From positions 104,911 to 168,910 of the forward strand of contig JAEZTL010000002.1 in assembly GCA_023421395.1 (NCBI GenBank): a stretch of DNA of 64,000 bases. Reading direction: 5' to 3'. The stretch is from Bacillota bacterium (GTDB lineage: Bacteria > Bacillota > Clostridia > Christensenellales > Aristaeellaceae). Position numbers and translations under genes: made by a program. A model generated the notes under the pieces. It was given only the letters and a program-made list of their open reading frames with translations, searched no databases and had not been told where the DNA came from. Of the stretch, positions 61,450 to 64,000 are shown piece after piece; within the stretch, counting starts at the first letter, position 1; every line of letters begins with the position of its first letter.

Positions 61450-62235
61450 CTAAGCGCCGACCCGCGCTCGCGCTTCCGCCCTAGCCGCATCATCAGACAC
61501 CATCACCGCAAACCCCTCGTTCATCAGCACCGCCGCCAGCCGCGCGATCTGCTCCGTAATTGGCACCTTGCTCCACTCTTTCCGCCCTGCCCAGCCCTCG
61601 GCATCGGGATCCCATCGCAACCTGCTCGCCCGCATAATTCGCAGGAAGTCCGGATCCTTTTCATGCGTCACCAGCAAGCAACCATTCTTCCGTCGTATTT
61701 CGACGCACCCATCATGCCGCACATCTTCCGGTTGGATGGTCATCTCCTCCCGCGCCCTCGCCTCCGCCCCGCTCATCGCGTCCTGATCGCCCTGCCTGCG
61801 CAGTTCTCTTCGATTATCTATGAACCATCTGGCGCACGTGACCCTTCGCAGCGTCTCGCTGGCGTATGCCTGATGCCTCTGCGCAGCGAGCTCATTGCCG
61901 CTTCTTAGCGCATCCCTGCGCAGTCCATCCACTGCATCAATTGCCACCTTGCGGATCTCCTCTGCCCACCGTACCTGCGCCTTCGATCCTGCCAGCGCCG
62001 GAAGCCGCGCGTCCGCCATGGCCCGCGCCCTCGCCTCCGCGTCCACCGCAACCTTGACGGCATTCGCCAGCCGCATGCCTTCCTCCGGCATCACAAGATC
62101 CATGGACGGCACCCTATCCTCATCGATGCAAAGGTTCGCGGCCAGCACCATGCTCACAATCGGCCCGCGCGCGATCTCCTCTCCGTACGCGCTCACCATG
62201 AACCTGGCCAGCGCACTAAAATCTCTCAGCATCAT
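61450..62235 (-). CDS. Element-type hypothetical protein
   Basis: 261 residues, unrecognised by name. Mostly helical; the middle has ALPALAGSKAQVRWAEEIRKVAID, a pattern I have seen in hypothetical proteins of integrative elements (PxLxGSxxQVxWAExIR). The C-terminal half has RKNGCLLVTHEKDPDFLRIMRASRLRWDPDAEGWAG, which looks like a DNA- or protein-binding strand. ATG 62235 follows GGAGGGAAAA. Divergent from the small + strand gene at 62319, which has a strong promoter. No function can be named. Confidence 0.65.
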   Translation of the reverse strand: MMLRDFSALARFMVSAYGEEIARGPIVSMVLAANLCIDEDRVPSMDLVMPEEGMRLANAVKVAVDAEARARAMADARLPALAGSKAQVRWAEEIRKVAIDAVDGLRRDALRSGNELAAQRHQAYASETLRRVTCARWFIDNRRELRRQGDQDAMSGAEARAREEMTIQPEDVRHDGCVEIRRKNGCLLVTHEKDPDFLRIMRASRLRWDPDAEGWAGRKEWSKVPITEQIARLAAVLMNEGFAVMVSDDAARAEARARVGA

Positions 62236-62250
62236 TTTTCCCTCCGGTTC

Positions 62251-62282
62251 TTGACAGCCTCGCCCGATAGTGCTATTCTATC
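62251..62282 (+). promoter_or_regulatory. Promoter of the small element gene, with overlapping inverted repeat
   Basis: TTGACA (62251-62256), 17 bases, TATTCT (62274-62279). GATAG at 62266 and CTATC at 62278 are inverted around the -10, a possible operator for the element's regulator. Confidence 0.7.
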
Positions 62283-62318
62283 ATAACCGAACATACATTC
62301 GCAATAGGAGGATTCGCC

Positions 62319-62570
62319 ATGCAAGCCAGACGCCCGAACCCGCGCAAGATCTTCGTTGAAGTCCGAGCCGATCACAAGCTGGACGGGCGCGTCATTCCGC
62401 GCTGGTTCCGACCCGAGGACGAAAACAAAGTGGTGATCGATCGCATCCTGGACATCCGCCAGGCCGCATCCCTCAAGGCCGGCGGCAGCGGCATCCGCTA
62501 CATCTGCCAGGTCGAAGGCCGCGAAGCCCGCCTGTTCCATGATGACGACAAATGGTTTCTTGAGTTGTAA
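62319..62570 (+). CDS. Small element-type hypothetical protein
   Basis: 83 residues. KIFVEVRADHKLDGRVIPRWFRPEDENKVVIDRILDIRQAAS then RYICQVEGREARLFHDDDKWFLEL: a compact strand-rich protein. The pattern recalls small proteins of mobile elements that follow a divergent regulator, but I have no family name. ATG 62319 follows AGGAGG. Behind a strong promoter with an overlapping inverted repeat. Confidence 0.7.
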   Translation: MQARRPNPRKIFVEVRADHKLDGRVIPRWFRPEDENKVVIDRILDIRQAASLKAGGSGIRYICQVEGREARLFHDDDKWFLEL

Positions 62571-62657
62571 CATCGGTTTGCTTTTTAAATCTTCAGAAGG
62601 AATATCATTAAATTTGTCGAATTATTAATGTATTAAGCAAAAGAGGCGGTATTGAGT

Positions 62658-63092
62658 ATGAAGCTTTCATTGACAGAGCGTTTACTGCATTCTACGGTTC
62701 GCCTAACCTGTACAAAATCAGACGGTTCAGTCTCCTGCGGCACAGGTTTCTTCTACCGCATATTGAAAGATGGCGATATGATGGTTCCACTCATCATGAC
62801 AAACAAGCACGTTGTTAAGGATGCTATTCTAGGACAGTTCTGTTTTACGGAATCCTCGGCCGACGCTACTCCAATGCACCAGAATCACCTGAATTTCGAG
62901 GCAGATTTTGCTTCCAGATGGATTAACCATCCTGACCCTGATGTTGACCTATGTTGCATGAACATTACGCCTGAACTAGAACTGCTTTCCGCTCAGGGAA
63001 TGCAACCGTTTATAGTTTACCTTGACAATAAAGTCTTGCCCGATGATACATTCGTAAAGGATCTGCTTGCTCTTGAAGAGGTTATAATGGAT
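62658..63092 (+). pseudogene. Trypsin-like serine protease cut by an IS3-family element
   Basis: A start at ATG 62658 follows GAGGCGG (9 bases). About 145 codons read the N-terminal half of a trypsin-like protease: TVRLTCTKSDGSVSCGTGFFYR, then TNKHVV (catalytic His) and DPDVDLCCM (catalytic Asp). The catalytic Ser part (GxSG) is missing because the IS3-family insertion begins at about 63093; the ORF then ends in IS sequence at 63122. AT-rich codon use differs from the preceding genes. Confidence 0.75.
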
Positions 63093-63116
63093 TGTCAACC
63101 CCAAATCGGACAGAAA

Positions 63117-63941
63117 TTATAAGGTACAGGTTTTCTTGAACTCCGCCGGTGAGAGGTATCCCAGCGTCCCATGCAGCCGGATGTTATTGAACCAATGCAC
63201 GTAATCCGCCAGTTCCAGCTGTAGCTGATAAAGCGAGTCAAAGCGCCGGGAGTAAACGAATTCAGCTTTGATCATCTTGAACGTCGATTCAGCCACCGCG
63301 TTGTCGTAGGGACAGCCCTTCATGCTCAAGGAACGGCTGATCTGGAAGCTGTCTAGCAGTTCGTCGATCAGGGCGTTGTCGAACTCACTGCCCCGGTCGG
63401 TATGGAACATCTGGATGTCAAAGAGGCTCCCTTTCACCACCGAAAAAGCCTTGTGCACCAGATCGGCGTTCTTGTGCGCACCCGCGCTGTATCCGATGAT
63501 CTCACGGGCACCGAGGTCAAGAAGAATGCAGATGTACGCCCATTTCGCGCCAACCATGACATACGTCAGATCGCTGACAACACAGGTCCCTGGCGCCTGG
63601 TTGTTGAAATCCCGGTCAAGAAGGTTGGGGATATCCGCTTCATTGCTCTTGACAGCATGGACGCGGTACTTCTTGCGGGTATAGGCAGACACAAGCCCGC
63701 GCTTTTTCATGATCCGCCCGATCTTACGCCGGGAAATCGTCCAGCCTTTCCGGAACAATACTCGCTTCAGTTTCCGCTGACCGTACACGCGACGGTTCTC
63801 GTCATACGCAGTCTGAACCGCTTCTTCCAGGGCGCTTTCGTCTTCTCGACCGCGATATTCATAATAGTAGGTGCTTCGCGCAATGCCCAGACACCGGCAC
63901 AGCGCTGATATTGAGTACTTGTGGGCATTGGCTCGAATCAC
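63117..63941 (-). CDS. IS3-family transposase OrfB (DDE)
   Basis: Integrase-like transposase, 274 residues. The N-terminal HTH_21 region (SALCRCLGIARSTYYYEYRG) is followed by the rve core with the DDE triad: VSDLTYVM (Asp), MFHTDRGSEF (Asp) and NAVAESTFKMIKAEF (Glu), and the usual WFNNIRLHGTLGYLSP at the end. The GTG at 63941 is only nominal; the frame is open before it, and OrfA ends at 63944-63946 in another frame. It would normally be made as an OrfAB fusion by -1 frameshifting at A-AAG (63950-63947). Confidence 0.93.
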   Translation of the reverse strand: MIRANAHKYSISALCRCLGIARSTYYYEYRGREDESALEEAVQTAYDENRRVYGQRKLKRVLFRKGWTISRRKIGRIMKKRGLVSAYTRKKYRVHAVKSNEADIPNLLDRDFNNQAPGTCVVSDLTYVMVGAKWAYICILLDLGAREIIGYSAGAHKNADLVHKAFSVVKGSLFDIQMFHTDRGSEFDNALIDELLDSFQISRSLSMKGCPYDNAVAESTFKMIKAEFVYSRRFDSLYQLQLELADYVHWFNNIRLHGTLGYLSPAEFKKTCTL

Positions 63942-63943
63942 AA

Positions 63944-64000
63944 CTACTTTCGTGCGAATATCAGCGCCGCTTGCTTTAATACGTCGTTCTCCATCCGCAG
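63944..64000 (-). CDS. IS3-family transposase OrfA, C-terminal end (partial)
   Basis: The last 18 codons of OrfA are visible: LRMENDVLKQAALIFARK then TAG. This leucine-zipper-like end (LRMENxxLKQAA) is usual in IS3-family OrfA. The A-AAG before the TAG is a typical slippery site for -1 frameshifting into OrfB. The rest lies beyond the window. Confidence 0.85.
   Translation of the reverse strand: MRMENDVLKQAALIFARK

Larger units (their letters stand above)
60989..64000. mobile_element. Element integrated at the ssrA 3' end (left part only)
   Basis: Inferred from the tmRNA 3' fragment at the left boundary, the change to repeats and unfamiliar genes to its right, the GC-rich but distinct hypothetical proteins, and an IS3-family insertion within a further gene. 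No integrase is seen in the window, so the right end and the type (phage remnant, integrative element) are unknown. Confidence 0.5.
63093..64000 (-). mobile_element. IS3-family insertion sequence, IS150-like group (partial)
   Basis: The left end is probably TGTCAACCCCAAATCGGACA at 63093, which fits the TG-beginning inverted repeat of IS3-family elements. It carries the DDE-type OrfB and the end of OrfA and continues beyond 64000. It interrupts the protease-like gene. Confidence 0.8.

Overview
The window reads as a chromosomal contig of a GC-rich, motile, spore-forming anaerobic member of the Bacillota (class Clostridia; a Christensenellales-like lineage is my guess). This is inferred from strong AGGAGG-type ribosome binding sites, sigma-A promoters (TTGACA-17-TATAAT type), a BclA-like collagen spore-surface protein, UvsE, PadR/LysR/GntR-FadR regulators, a sigma-28-type promoter before a chemotaxis receptor, and a fluoride riboswitch before crcB. 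Most genes stand alone or in operons of 2-6 genes.

Layout. 1-8.4 kb: a YesM-like sensor kinase (cut by the window edge, apparently leaderless), a ribose/galactose-type ABC importer (ATPase, permease, binding protein) and two uroporphyrinogen-decarboxylase-fold enzymes, then a VOC protein. 8.4-17.1 kb: an epimerase, a Ca2+-type P-ATPase, UvsE fused to a DUF1722 domain, and a collagen-like spore protein preceded by two paralogous glycosyltransferases. 17.2-32.3 kb: glycolytic fba and eno, small stress/redox genes, a LysR/YeiH divergent pair, a degenerate EAL protein, a propeller-like protein and a LysM protein. A 190-bp repeat occurs twice here, and several genes are frameshifted (PadR regulator, 4Fe-4S membrane protein, flavoprotein, EAL protein). 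34.4-40.5 kb: one operon with a FadR-type regulator, two divergent transaldolases and a complete TRAP transporter. 40.6-41.8 kb: an AT-rich island with a SHOCT protein. 41.8-54.9 kb: rlmCD-pfkA operon, a VanX-like dipeptidase, YugP, and a + strand run that starts with a coiled-coil membrane protein and a membrane-anchored Hsp70-like ATPase, followed by a flavoprotein and an atypical AroE; then crcB with its riboswitch, and two envelope genes. 54.9-60.8 kb: a chemotaxis receptor and a five-PAS GGDEF/HD-GYP protein. 60.99 kb to the end: what looks like an element integrated at the 3' end of a tmRNA gene, carrying iteron-like repeats, two element-type genes, and a trypsin-like protease gene cut by an IS3-family insertion that runs off the window.

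The candidates most worth follow-up are the membrane Hsp70-like pair (47.3-50.1 kb), the twin-transaldolase TRAP operon, the ABC importer with twin UroD-fold enzymes, the GT-GT-collagen cluster, and the UUCG-hairpin repeat. Several neighbouring frameshifts could be true decay or assembly errors; the sequence alone cannot separate these.
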